From Zafaria cholistanensis (GTDB lineage Bacteria > Actinomycetota > Actinomycetes > Actinomycetales > Micrococcaceae), in assembly GCF_008580665.1 (NCBI RefSeq), contig NZ_BKDJ01000012.1:30125-94124 (forward strand): a stretch of 64,000 bases of DNA. The letters are read 5' to 3'. Made by a program: the position numbers and the translations under genes. Shown here one piece after another: positions 1-8,106 of the stretch; position 1 is the first letter of the stretch; each line of letters begins with the position of its first letter. The notes under the pieces were generated by a model that searched no databases, had not been told where the DNA came from, and was given only the letters and a program-made list of their open reading frames with translations.

Positions 1-1
1 G

Positions 2-556
2 ACCGTCACTTCCATCGGCGACCCGCTGATGGTCGGTGAGATCATCCGCCAGTCGATGACCATGCAGGGGCCGATCTACATCCGCCTCGCTGTCGGCAAG
101 AGCGACAAGGTGCTCTACGAGCCGGGGCAGCATGAGGTGCGCATCGGCAAGGGCATCGTGGCGCGCGAGGGCACCGATGCCACCATCTTCACCCACGGCA
201 CGGTCGTCGCCCAGGCGCTGGAAGCCGCCGAGGAGCTGGCGAAGGACGGACGCTCGGTGCGCGTCGTGGACATGTTCACGCTCAAGCCGATCGACGAGGA
301 ACTCATCGCGCAGTGCGCCGCCGAAACCGGCGGCAGGTTCGTCGTCCTGGAGGACCACCTGGCGTACGGGGGCCTCGCCTCACGGGTCGCGGATGTCGTC
401 GCCGACCGCAACATCCACCTCACGGCGTTCGAGCGCCTCGGAATCCCGCAGGTTTACGCAGGCTTCGGCGGCGACGAGGAGCTGCGCAACAAGCACGGTT
501 ACGGGCTCGAAGCGACGATTGCCGCCACCCGGCGAGTCATCGCCGCGCAGGCCTGA
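2..556 (+). CDS. Transketolase C-terminal subunit (5'-truncated)
   Basis: The reading frame is open from the left edge, so the N-terminus lies outside the window. The visible 184 residues match the C-terminal half of a split transketolase: the end of the pyrimidine-binding domain (I-Y-I-R-L near residue 20) followed by the transketolase C-terminal domain (G-T-D-A-T-I-F-T-H-G-T-V, V-V-D-M-F-T-L-K-P-I-D, V-L-E-D-H). In split transketolases a separate TPP-binding subunit is encoded just upstream, which is expected beyond the edge. The role is transfer of two-carbon ketol units between sugar phosphates in the cytoplasm. It leads the plus-strand sugar operon and ends 34 bp before the dehydrogenase gene. 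A DXS-like or pyruvate dehydrogenase beta-like enzyme is a less likely alternative. Confidence 0.85.
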   Translation, partial: TVTSIGDPLMVGEIIRQSMTMQGPIYIRLAVGKSDKVLYEPGQHEVRIGKGIVAREGTDATIFTHGTVVAQALEAAEELAKDGRSVRVVDMFTLKPIDEELIAQCAAETGGRFVVLEDHLAYGGLASRVADVVADRNIHLTAFERLGIPQVYAGFGGDEELRNKHGYGLEATIAATRRVIAAQA

Positions 557-590
557 CCACTCACCCGTCACGCGCTCACCGGAGAGACGA

Positions 591-1661
591 ATGAAAACAG
601 TAGCTGTCACCAAGATCGGAAGCCTTCGGGATCCCGACGAGCAGTCCCGCGGCCGCATCGGCCTGGTCGACTTCGCCGAGCACCCGCTCGGACCCGAGGA
701 TGTCAGGATTCGGGTTGCTTATTCCGCGATCTGCGGATCCGACCCGCATCTGGCGGAGGGATTCTTCGGCACCGAGGTGCCGATCGGACTCGGCCACGAA
801 CTGTCGGGCGTGGTTGAGGCGCTGGGCGAGAAGGCCCACCGCAACGGATTGCGGGTCGGCGACCGGGTCGCCGGCAACTTCCTGCGCTTCTGCGGCACGT
901 GCATGCCCTGCCGGAACGGCAAGCAGCAGTTCTGCGAGCACATTCAGGAATACAACCGGCCCGGCATGGCGGAGACGGTGACCTGGCACGAGTCGCAGGT
1001 CTACAAGCTGCCCGCGAACGTGTCCCTGCTGAAGGGATGCCTGCTCGAGCCGACCTCCGTTGCCGTGCGGATTGCTGACAAGACCAACATCAAGGTCGGC
1101 GACCGCGTGGCCATCTGCGGGGGCGGTCCAATCGGCCAGTTGGCGATGCAGGTGCTGAAGATGAATGGCGCCACATCGCTCACCCTCATCGAGCCGATCG
1201 CGGAGCGTCGTGAGATGGCGCTGCGCCATGGTGCCGATGCGGTGATTGATCCCGTCGCCGAGGACCAGTACCGGCGGGCGCAGGAAATCACCGACGGCCA
1301 GGGGTTCGACGTCGTGGTCGACGCATCCGGATCCCCGCGCGCAGTGCGGGGCCTGCTCGACATCGCCGCCAAGGGAGCCACCGTCGTCTACGGGGCGATG
1401 TATCCCCACGACTTCGAGATGCCGCTCAACCTCTCGGACTACCTCTACCTCAAGGAACTCACGCTCACCGGTGTCTTCGTCTCACCGTACGCGTTCCCGC
1501 GCGCGCTGCAGGTGCTGCCCCACCTGGAGCTGGACGAGTTCACCGAGGCGGTGTTCGACCTCGATGACGCCGCGGCAGCCTTCGAGGCCCACGTGAGCGG
1601 AAAGCACCCGAAGATCGTCATCCGCTGCAACCCCATCGACGACGGGGCAGGTGCCGCATGA
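591..1661 (+). CDS. Zinc-dependent alcohol/polyol dehydrogenase (MDR family)
   Basis: A 356-residue medium-chain dehydrogenase. The N-terminal GroES-like domain has catalytic-zinc residues C48 and H69-E70 (in C-G-S-D and G-H-E) and four structural-zinc cysteines, C101, C104, C107 and C115. The Rossmann fold follows with G-G-G-P-I-G near residue 180. Length and motifs resemble L-idonate 5-dehydrogenase, sorbitol and threonine dehydrogenases, which oxidise a secondary alcohol to a ketone with NAD(P). The start ATG is preceded by GGAGAG. The last codon overlaps the ABC ATPase start (ATGA), so the two are translationally coupled. In this operon it probably interconverts a polyol or aldonate and a ketose; the exact substrate cannot be read from sequence. 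Confidence 0.88.
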   Translation: MKTVAVTKIGSLRDPDEQSRGRIGLVDFAEHPLGPEDVRIRVAYSAICGSDPHLAEGFFGTEVPIGLGHELSGVVEALGEKAHRNGLRVGDRVAGNFLRFCGTCMPCRNGKQQFCEHIQEYNRPGMAETVTWHESQVYKLPANVSLLKGCLLEPTSVAVRIADKTNIKVGDRVAICGGGPIGQLAMQVLKMNGATSLTLIEPIAERREMALRHGADAVIDPVAEDQYRRAQEITDGQGFDVVVDASGSPRAVRGLLDIAAKGATVVYGAMYPHDFEMPLNLSDYLYLKELTLTGVFVSPYAFPRALQVLPHLELDEFTEAVFDLDDAAAAFEAHVSGKHPKIVIRCNPIDDGAGAA

Positions 1662-3193
1662 CGGCTGTGAATTCCTCGGAGACCGGGACCGCCCTGCTTG
1701 AGCCGGTCGCGGCCCTCGAAGCACGCGGCATCGTCAAGCGCTTCGACGGCGTGCACGCCCTCAACGGGGTCAGCCTCTCGGTGCAGCCGGGCGAGATCCA
1801 CGCCCTGCTGGGTGAGAACGGTGCGGGCAAGTCCACGCTCATCAAGATCATCACCGGGCTGTACCAGCCGGACTCCGGGCAGATTGTCCGTGACGGCAAT
1901 GAGCTCGAATTCGCGAACGTCCGGGCCGCCAACAAGGCCGGGGTCGTGGCGCTCTACCAGGAGCTCTCGATCATCCCGACGATCAGCGTGGCCGAAAACA
2001 TCCTGCTCGGCGAGCAGATGCCAAGCCGCGGTTCCCTGGTCGACTGGGGCGCCCTGCGAAAGCGTGCCCGGGCGCAGCTGGACCGGCTGAACCAGCGCAT
2101 CCCGCTGGGCAAGCTCGCCGGGCAGCTCTCCCCCGTGCAGCAGACCATGGTCTCCGTCGCCCGTGCCCTCGCCACCGATGCCCGGGTGCTGATCCTCGAT
2201 GAGCCGACCGCCGCCCTCACCGACCTCGAGATCACCGACCTGTTCGCGGTGTTGAGGGGGCTGCGCGAGGAGGGAGTCGCGATCATCTACGTCTCCCACC
2301 GCCTCGAGGAGGTCTTCGAACTCTGCGACCGCCTCACCATCATGCGCAACGGCGAAACCATCACCACCAAGCCCGTCGCCGACACCACCGTGGACGAGGT
2401 CATCTCGACGATGGTCGGCCGTTCCGCGGGAGAGCTCTTTCCGGAGCGCAGCACCGCCACCGACCAGGTAGTGCTGACGGTCGAGGGCCTGAACGGGCGC
2501 AGGGTGAAGGACGTCTCGTTCCAGGCGTACGCCGGCGAGGTCCTGGGCATCGGCGGCCTGGCCGGCTCCGGACGCAGCGAGCTGCTGCGCCTTCTGGCCG
2601 GCGCCCAGAAGTACTCGTCGGGGACGGTCACCCTGGCCGGCCAGCGCCTGCCGCATGCGCCCGGTGTCGGCCGCGTCCTGGAAGCGGGCATCGCCCTGGT
2701 TCCAGAGGAGCGGCGAAGCCAGGGGGTAATCGTGAGCGCCCCGATCGACGACAACATCGCGCTCGGCAACCTCAAGGCGGTGAGCTCGCTGGGGTGGGTT
2801 TCGGACCGCAAGGTCGTGGACCTGGCCCGTGATGGACTCGCCAACCTGCAGATCAAGGCCCGCGGGCCGCGGCAGGCCGTGGGCCAGCTCTCCGGCGGCA
2901 ACCAGCAGAAGGTCGTGCTCGCCAAGATGCTCGCCCGCAAGCCCAAGGTGCTTTTGATGGATGAGCCGACCCGCGGCATCGACGTGGGTACGAAGGCCGA
3001 GATCTACCGCCTCATCCGCGAACTGGTTGCCGGCGGTACCACCGTCATCGCCGTCAGCTCGGAACTGCCCGAGCTGATCGGAATGTCGGACCGCATCATC
3101 ATCATGCACGAGGGCCGGATCGCCGGCGAAGTGCAGGCCGAGGGCGCCGACGACGAACTGCTCCTCTCCTACTGCTACGGAAAGACCGACTGA
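1658..3193 (+). CDS. Sugar ABC transporter ATP-binding protein (RbsA/MglA type)
   Basis: A 511-residue tandem ATPase of the carbohydrate uptake CUT2 family. The first nucleotide-binding domain has Walker A G-E-N-G-A-G-K-S-T near residue 55 and Walker B V-L-I-L-D-E-P-T. The second has the degenerate Walker A usual for this family (G-L-A-G-S-G-R-S-E) but keeps the signature S-G-G-N-Q-Q-K and L-M-D-E-P-T-R-G-I-D. It powers import with the permease that starts 2 bp downstream. The start overlaps the stop of the dehydrogenase gene. Length and motif order are normal, so this should be an intact subunit. Confidence 0.95.
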   Translation: MTAVNSSETGTALLEPVAALEARGIVKRFDGVHALNGVSLSVQPGEIHALLGENGAGKSTLIKIITGLYQPDSGQIVRDGNELEFANVRAANKAGVVALYQELSIIPTISVAENILLGEQMPSRGSLVDWGALRKRARAQLDRLNQRIPLGKLAGQLSPVQQTMVSVARALATDARVLILDEPTAALTDLEITDLFAVLRGLREEGVAIIYVSHRLEEVFELCDRLTIMRNGETITTKPVADTTVDEVISTMVGRSAGELFPERSTATDQVVLTVEGLNGRRVKDVSFQAYAGEVLGIGGLAGSGRSELLRLLAGAQKYSSGTVTLAGQRLPHAPGVGRVLEAGIALVPEERRSQGVIVSAPIDDNIALGNLKAVSSLGWVSDRKVVDLARDGLANLQIKARGPRQAVGQLSGGNQQKVVLAKMLARKPKVLLMDEPTRGIDVGTKAEIYRLIRELVAGGTTVIAVSSELPELIGMSDRIIIMHEGRIAGEVQAEGADDELLLSYCYGKTD

Positions 3194-3194
3194 C

Positions 3195-4187
3195 ATGACC
3201 AAGACCGACACGCTCCCGGCGACGACGACGGCGCCGCGGGTCCGCGAACGCGCATCCATCTCCCAGCTCTTCTGGCAGGGCGGCACCATCGTTGCCCTGA
3301 TCGTCCTCATCGCGTTCTTTACGGCGATGCGCCCGGACGTCTTCCTCAGCTTTGGGAACATGCGCAACATCCTCGAGCAGATCGCCATCCTCACCATCAT
3401 CGCCGTGGGCCAGACGGTCGTGATGGTAGTGGGCGACTTTGACCTCTCGGTGGGCACCAACGCGACCCTCTCGGGCGCAACGGCGGCGTCGCTGATGATC
3501 GGAGGAACCCCCATCCCCCTGGCGATCGTCGCGGGACTTTGCGTCGGCCTCCTGGTGGGCGTGGTAAACGGTCTCCTCGTGGCGTTTCTCCAGCTCTCCG
3601 CATTCGTGGCAACCCTTGCGACGATGACCACCGTCGGCGGCCTGGCCTTCATCGCCACCAGCGGAACCACGCTCTACGGCATGCCGGAAGACTTCTTCTG
3701 GATCGGACAGGGCAGGCCGATGGGGATCCCCATGCCCATCTTCTTTGCGGTCGCCGCGGCCATCATCCTGTGGCTCGTCCTGCGGTTCACCACCCTTGGC
3801 CGCCGGTGGTACGCGGTGGGCGGCAACGCCGAGGTTGCCCGGCTCTCGGGCGTGAATGTGCGGTGGACCCGCTTCCTGGCGTTCGCCGTGGCCGGCCTGG
3901 CGTCCGCGATCGGCGGCATCATCCTGGTCAGCCGCCTCGGCAGCGCCAGCTCGGCAAGCGGCAACAACTACATGATGCTCGCCGTGGCGGCGGTGTTCCT
4001 GGGCATGACCATCCTGAAGTCGGGGCAGGCCAACGTGGGCGGCACCCTCGTGGGTGTGGGCATCATCGGCGTCATGAGCAACGGCCTCAACATCATCGGC
4101 GTGAACACCTACATCCAGCAGGTGCTCACCGGGCTCATCATCATCGCGGCCGTCACGCTCTCGGCACTTAAAGCCCGCAAGTCCTAG
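3195..4187 (+). CDS. Sugar ABC transporter permease (RbsC type)
   Basis: A 330-residue polytopic membrane protein with about ten hydrophobic segments. It carries the CUT2 permease hallmark near residues 75-95 (V-G-Q-T-V-V-M and G-D-F-D-L-S-V-G) and the conserved G-R-R-W-Y-A-V-G-G-N-A loop near residue 205, typical of RbsC/XylH proteins. It forms the membrane channel (normally a homodimer) for the ATPase just upstream. Only one permease and one ATPase serve the two binding proteins encoded downstream, so both binding proteins presumably dock on this channel. Confidence 0.95.
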   Translation: MTKTDTLPATTTAPRVRERASISQLFWQGGTIVALIVLIAFFTAMRPDVFLSFGNMRNILEQIAILTIIAVGQTVVMVVGDFDLSVGTNATLSGATAASLMIGGTPIPLAIVAGLCVGLLVGVVNGLLVAFLQLSAFVATLATMTTVGGLAFIATSGTTLYGMPEDFFWIGQGRPMGIPMPIFFAVAAAIILWLVLRFTTLGRRWYAVGGNAEVARLSGVNVRWTRFLAFAVAGLASAIGGIILVSRLGSASSASGNNYMMLAVAAVFLGMTILKSGQANVGGTLVGVGIIGVMSNGLNIIGVNTYIQQVLTGLIIIAAVTLSALKARKS

Positions 4188-4221
4188 CGCCCGCCCCTCC
4201 GGCGGAACAAAGACCCATCCC

Positions 4222-4248
4222 CACAAGACTCATTCACACAAGACTCAT
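4222..4248 (+). repeat. Tandem 12-nt direct repeat upstream of the first binding-protein gene
   Basis: The 12-mer CACAAGACTCAT occurs at 4222-4233 and again at 4237-4248, a 15-bp period. A degraded third copy (AGACCCAT) lies just upstream near 4211. It sits in the 87-bp gap between the permease stop and the binding-protein start. It could be a regulator or RNA-processing site or simply slippage; sequence alone does not decide. Confidence 0.6.
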
Positions 4249-4274
4249 CCATGCAATCACAAGGGAGTAGATTG

Positions 4275-5255
4275 ATGCGTAAGCGTATGGCGGCATTTGC
4301 CGGAATGGCCCTGGCCTCGGCACTGGCGCTGACCGGTTGTTCCGGTTCGGCCAGCGGCACTGCCGAAGGATCAGAGGACACGTTCAAGGTTGCCGCCTTC
4401 ACCGCCGGCTACGGCACCCCCGGCGGCAAGTCCACGCTGGACGACTTCGTGGAGAAGGGCGAGGCGCTGGGCTGGGACGTCACGCTGTACACCAGCGAGT
4501 TCGACTACGACAAGATCAACACCGACGTGACCAGCGCGATCACCCAGGGCGTCGACGCGATCCTGGCCGGCTTCCCGGACCCGCGCCAGGTCTCCCCGCT
4601 GGTGAACGCGGCCAAGAACGCGAACATCCCGATCTTCTCGATCGACGGCGGCGTCGAGCCCAACGACGACTTCGTCGTCGACGTCACTTTCCGGCAGCAG
4701 CAGCTCGCCGAACTCACCGTGGGCGCCCTCGAAGAGGCCATGGGAGGCCTGAGCGGCAAGGACGTCATGGTCATCGGCCACGACCCGCACATCGGAATCA
4801 TGACCCGCAGCAACATCGCCCAGGAGCTCCTCAAGGCCGGCGGGGCGAACATTGCCGGCGGCGAGATGAAGCAGGTGCTGAACCCGGGCACGTCCCAGGA
4901 AGAGGCCCTGAAGTTCGTCACCGACTACCTGCAGGCCAACCCGGAGGGCCTGGACGGTGTCTGGGTGGGCTGGGACCACGCCGCCCTGGGCGCGACACAG
5001 GCCATCAACGAGGCAGGCCGCGACGACATCTTCGTGACGGGCGTCGACGCCTTGGGCATCGCTGTCAACGAGATCAAGAAGGACGGCCCGTTCTACGGTT
5101 CCGTCTTCCAGGACTGGACCTCGGTCGTCGACCAGGTGGTGGGCGACATGGATGCCTACCAGAAGTCGGGCACCCTGCCCTCCGAGAACTTCGTTGAGGT
5201 CGAGGGAACCCTCATCGACCGCAGCAACGTGGACGGCTTCACGCCGGCCCTCTGA
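4275..5255 (+). CDS. Sugar-binding lipoprotein, copy 1 (periplasmic-binding protein type 1)
   Basis: A 326-residue solute-binding protein of the ribose-binding (CUT2) kind, secreted and lipid-anchored. The signal peptide M-R-K-R-...-L-A-S-A-L-A-L-T-G-C ends in a lipobox, with the cysteine at residue 21. The two-lobed body carries F-S-I-D-G-G near residue 120 and G-W-D-H-A-A-L-G near residue 235. The start at 4275 is chosen over an in-frame ATG at 4251 because GGGAG lies 7 bases upstream and the paralogue at 6259 begins the same way. The ligand is unknown but should be a sugar or polyol. A 12-bp perfect hairpin follows the stop. It is nearly identical to the product at 6259 except for the last 70 residues. 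Confidence 0.93.
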   Translation: MRKRMAAFAGMALASALALTGCSGSASGTAEGSEDTFKVAAFTAGYGTPGGKSTLDDFVEKGEALGWDVTLYTSEFDYDKINTDVTSAITQGVDAILAGFPDPRQVSPLVNAAKNANIPIFSIDGGVEPNDDFVVDVTFRQQQLAELTVGALEEAMGGLSGKDVMVIGHDPHIGIMTRSNIAQELLKAGGANIAGGEMKQVLNPGTSQEEALKFVTDYLQANPEGLDGVWVGWDHAALGATQAINEAGRDDIFVTGVDALGIAVNEIKKDGPFYGSVFQDWTSVVDQVVGDMDAYQKSGTLPSENFVEVEGTLIDRSNVDGFTPAL

Positions 5256-5270
5256 GCCGACGAGCCGAAC

Positions 5271-5307
5271 CGGGTGGGGGATCCGCCGACCGCGCATCCC
5301 CCACCCG
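5271..5307 (+). terminator. Hairpin after binding-protein copy 1
   Basis: A perfect 12-bp stem (arms 5271-5282 and 5296-5307, 13-nt loop) without a T run. After a binding-protein gene inside an operon such hairpins usually act as partial terminators or 3'-end protectors that raise binding-protein mRNA over the transporter genes; that role is inferred here. Confidence 0.6.
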
Positions 5308-5347
5308 TCCCACCTGCAGCCGTGAGAACCAACGAAAGGCATGGGCC

Positions 5348-6205
5348 ATGACCACGTCTAAGACAGCAGAAAAAAACGCGGCGGAGACCGCCCCCGGTGA
5401 CGGGCGCGTCACCGACCTTTTCAACCTGCACGGCGACATCGTCGTCGTAACGGGTGCATCCAGCGGCATCGGCCAGGCCGCGGCGGAAATCTATGCGGCG
5501 GCGGGTGCCGTGGTCGTCGTCGTAGGCCGGCACGAGGGCCGGCTGGCGGCCGTACGGGACGGGATCATCGAGGCGGGAGGCATCGCGCATTCCTACGTCG
5601 CTGACGTTGCCGTCCGGGGCTCGTTCGACCAGGTCCTCCGCGACGTCGTCGCCGAGGTCGGCCAGCCCACGGTCATCGTCGCCAACGCAGGCATCGCCGG
5701 TGGCGGGAGCTACCTTACGGATGAGGGATCGCTCGCCAATTACACGGATGAAGAGTGGGACGGCGTTCTCGCCACCAATCTCACCGGCACGTTCGAGACC
5801 CTCCGCGCGGCGGCGCGTGTGCTGCCCGACGGCGGACGCGTCCTCGTCACGGCCTCCACCGCCGGGCTTCGCACGGACCCGATGGTGTCGTACGCGTACA
5901 TCACCACCAAGGCCGCGATCCTCAACCTCGTCCGCCAGATGGCGCTCGAGTTCGCGCCGCGGGGGATCCGCGTGAACGCGATCGCCCCCGGGCCCTTCAA
6001 GGACACCCGGATCGGCGGCGGCGCCGTGCTCGACGCGGAGGGGGAGCGCCAGTGGAGCGCGACCATCCCCCTCGGCCGCATGGGCGTTATGGAGCAGATC
6101 CAGGGCCCGATGCTTTTCCTCGTTTCGCCCGCGTCCGATTTTGTCACGGGCGCCACGCTCGCCGTAGACGGAGGCGCACTCGCCCTGTCCCACAGCCTTT
6201 TCTGA
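5348..6205 (+). CDS. SDR family oxidoreductase between the two binding-protein genes
   Basis: A 285-residue short-chain dehydrogenase/reductase. A 25-residue N-terminal tail precedes the Rossmann fold. The cofactor motif T-G-A-S-S-G-I-G is at residues 35-42, N-A-G near residue 117, and the catalytic Y-x-x-x-K pair is Y184/K188 (Y-I-T-T-K), with the upstream serine in V-T-A-S-T-A. The C-terminal D-G-G-A end is typical of classical SDRs. GAAAGG precedes the ATG. It likely oxidises or reduces a hydroxyl of the imported sugar or polyol with NAD(P)(H). Its insertion between duplicated binding-protein genes suggests that a cassette of binding protein plus dehydrogenase was duplicated. Confidence 0.9.
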   Translation: MTTSKTAEKNAAETAPGDGRVTDLFNLHGDIVVVTGASSGIGQAAAEIYAAAGAVVVVVGRHEGRLAAVRDGIIEAGGIAHSYVADVAVRGSFDQVLRDVVAEVGQPTVIVANAGIAGGGSYLTDEGSLANYTDEEWDGVLATNLTGTFETLRAAARVLPDGGRVLVTASTAGLRTDPMVSYAYITTKAAILNLVRQMALEFAPRGIRVNAIAPGPFKDTRIGGGAVLDAEGERQWSATIPLGRMGVMEQIQGPMLFLVSPASDFVTGATLAVDGGALALSHSLF

Positions 6206-6258
6206 GCCGGTCGCCCTGCATTCGACCAACGGCGCAACAAGCGACAAAGGAGTAATTG

Positions 6259-7236
6259 ATGCGTAAGCGTATGACTGCATTTGCCGGACTGGCCCTGGCC
6301 TCGGCACTGGCGCTGACCGGTTGTTCCGGTTCGGCCAGCGAGGCGGGGGGATCCGAAGACACGTTCAAGGTTGCCGCCTTCACCGCCGGCTACGGCACCC
6401 CCGTCGGCAAGTCCACCCTTGACGCGTTCGTGGAGAAGGGTAAGGCGCTGGGCTGGGACGTCACGCTATACACCAGCGAGTTTGACTACGACAAGATCAA
6501 CACCGACGTGACCAGCGCGATCACCCAGGGTGCCGACGCGATCCTGGCCGGCTTCCCGGACCCGCGCCAGGTCTCCCCGCTGGTGAACGCGGCCAAGGAC
6601 GCGAACATCCCAATCTTCTCGATCGACGGCGGCGTCGAGCCCAACGACGACTTTGTCGTCGACGTGACGTCGAACCAGCAGCAGATCGCCGACCTCACCG
6701 TGGGCGCCCTCGAAGAGGCCATGGGAGGCCTGAGCGGCAAGGACGTCATGGTCATCGGCCACGACCCGCACGTCGGAATCATGACCCGCAGCCACATGGC
6801 GGAGGAGCTGCTCAAGGCCGGCGGGGCGAACATTGCCGGCGGCGAGATGAAGCAGGTGCTGAACCCGGGCACGTCCCAGGAAGAGGCCCTGAAGTTCGTC
6901 ACCGACTACCTGCAGGCCAACCCGGAAGGCCTGGACGGTGTCTGGGTGGGCTGGGACCACGCCGCCCTGGGCGCGACGCAGGCCATCAACGAGGCAGGCC
7001 GCGATGACATCTTCGTGACGGGCGTCGATGCCGTGGGCATCGCCCTGGCGGAGATAAAGAAGGAGGGTCCGTTCTACGCGACGGTCGTGCAGGACTGGCC
7101 CAAGGTCCTGGACCTCGTGGTGGAGGACATGACGGAGTACGCGAAGTCGGGCACCCTGCCCTCCGAGAACTTCGTCGAGACCGATGTCACGCTGGTCGAC
7201 CGCACCAACGTCAACGACATCCAGCCCACCGACTGA
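6259..7236 (+). CDS. Sugar-binding lipoprotein, copy 2
   Basis: A 325-residue paralogue of the protein at 4275, with the same lipoprotein signal (lipobox L-T-G-C) and the same two-lobe fold. The start ATG at 6259 follows AAAGGAG; an adjacent TTG at 6256 is an unlikely alternative. By eye the first 255 residues differ from copy 1 at only a handful of sites (F-R-Q-Q-Q-L-A-E versus S-N-Q-Q-Q-I-A-D near residue 145, S-N-I-A-Q versus S-H-M-A-E near residue 180). The last 70 residues differ at many sites. It shares the upstream permease and ATPase with copy 1. The changed positions may tune ligand preference; that is inference. Confidence 0.93.
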   Translation: MRKRMTAFAGLALASALALTGCSGSASEAGGSEDTFKVAAFTAGYGTPVGKSTLDAFVEKGKALGWDVTLYTSEFDYDKINTDVTSAITQGADAILAGFPDPRQVSPLVNAAKDANIPIFSIDGGVEPNDDFVVDVTSNQQQIADLTVGALEEAMGGLSGKDVMVIGHDPHVGIMTRSHMAEELLKAGGANIAGGEMKQVLNPGTSQEEALKFVTDYLQANPEGLDGVWVGWDHAALGATQAINEAGRDDIFVTGVDAVGIALAEIKKEGPFYATVVQDWPKVLDLVVEDMTEYAKSGTLPSENFVETDVTLVDRTNVNDIQPTD

Positions 7237-7240
7237 CACG

Positions 7241-7274
7241 GGTGCGCGGGCGGGTGGAAGCCCGCCCGCGCACC
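7241..7274 (+). terminator. Hairpin after binding-protein copy 2
   Basis: A perfect 14-bp GC-rich stem (arms 7241-7254 and 7261-7274) with a 6-nt loop, starting 4 bp after the stop codon. It has no T run, so it is more likely an mRNA-stabilising or attenuating hairpin than a full terminator. It parallels the hairpin after copy 1. Confidence 0.65.
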
Positions 7275-7312
7275 GCTGAGGCCAATCACCATTAATCAGG
7301 AAGAGAACAATC

Positions 7313-8095
7313 ATGCGCTTGGAAAACAAGGTCGCCATCATCACCGGCGGCGCCAGCGGAATTGGACGGGCCACCGTGCACAAGTTTGTCCGTGAGGGCG
7401 CGCGGGTGCTGGTTGCCGACATCAATCTGGAACAGGCCGAAAAGGTCGTTGCCGAGGTCACGGCCGCAGGCTTCGAGGGTGCCGCCGCCGCGGCCCAGGT
7501 GGACGTTTCGAGCTACGCGGAAGTCGAAGCCATGGTGGCCCGTGCCGTGGAGGTGTTCGGCGGACTCGACGTCATTTTCAACAACGCGGGCATCGCAGGC
7601 GGCAAGCCGCTGCTCGAACACGATCCCGAAGTCGACTACGCGCCGATGATCCGCATCGACCAGGACGGCGTCTACCACGGCATCCTTGCAGCGGGCAGGC
7701 AGTTCCGGGACCAGGGCCGGGGCGGCGTCATTATCAACACCTCCTCGATCTACGGCGAGCAGGCCGCGGAGTTGGCCTTTTCCTACAGCGCCGCCAAGGC
7801 GGCCGTGATTTCCTTCACCCGCTCCGCAGCGTATGAGCTGGCCGAATACGGGGTCCGCGCGGTGGCGATCACCCCCGGCCGCGTCGGCACCCCGATCATT
7901 AACCAGTTCAGCGAGGAGCTGAGGCAGACGTTCGCCTCGGAGCAGATGCGCGGCGCCCTGACCGAGCCCGAGGAGATCGCCAACGTCGTGGCCTTCCTCG
8001 CCTCCGACGAAGCCAACGTGATCAACGGAACCGTAGTGCACGTCGACGACGGGTACTCCAGCTTCAAGAAGCGCCTCGAACTGCCGGTGTTCTAA
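7313..8095 (+). CDS. SDR family oxidoreductase
   Basis: A 260-residue classical short-chain dehydrogenase. T-G-G-A-S-G-I-G lies at residues 11-18, N-N-A-G near residue 90, the catalytic tyrosine and lysine are Y158 and K162 (Y-S-A-A-K), with the serine in N-T-S-S. AGGAAGAG precedes the ATG. It lies 11 bp before the epimerase gene, so they are co-transcribed. It is clearly different from the SDR at 5348 (different spacing and no N-terminal tail), so the operon supplies at least three dehydrogenases with the MDR enzyme, which points to several redox steps or to a range of stereoisomeric polyols. Confidence 0.9.
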   Translation: MRLENKVAIITGGASGIGRATVHKFVREGARVLVADINLEQAEKVVAEVTAAGFEGAAAAAQVDVSSYAEVEAMVARAVEVFGGLDVIFNNAGIAGGKPLLEHDPEVDYAPMIRIDQDGVYHGILAAGRQFRDQGRGGVIINTSSIYGEQAAELAFSYSAAKAAVISFTRSAAYELAEYGVRAVAITPGRVGTPIINQFSEELRQTFASEQMRGALTEPEEIANVVAFLASDEANVINGTVVHVDDGYSSFKKRLELPVF

Positions 8096-8106
8096 GGAAT
8101 CGGACA

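Noticed and set aside
1445..3670. Long antisense open frame (741 codons) over the sugar ABC genes
   Set aside because: The opposite strand encodes a complete ATPase and permease with all motifs; the antisense frame has no recognisable domain and is a high-GC artefact.
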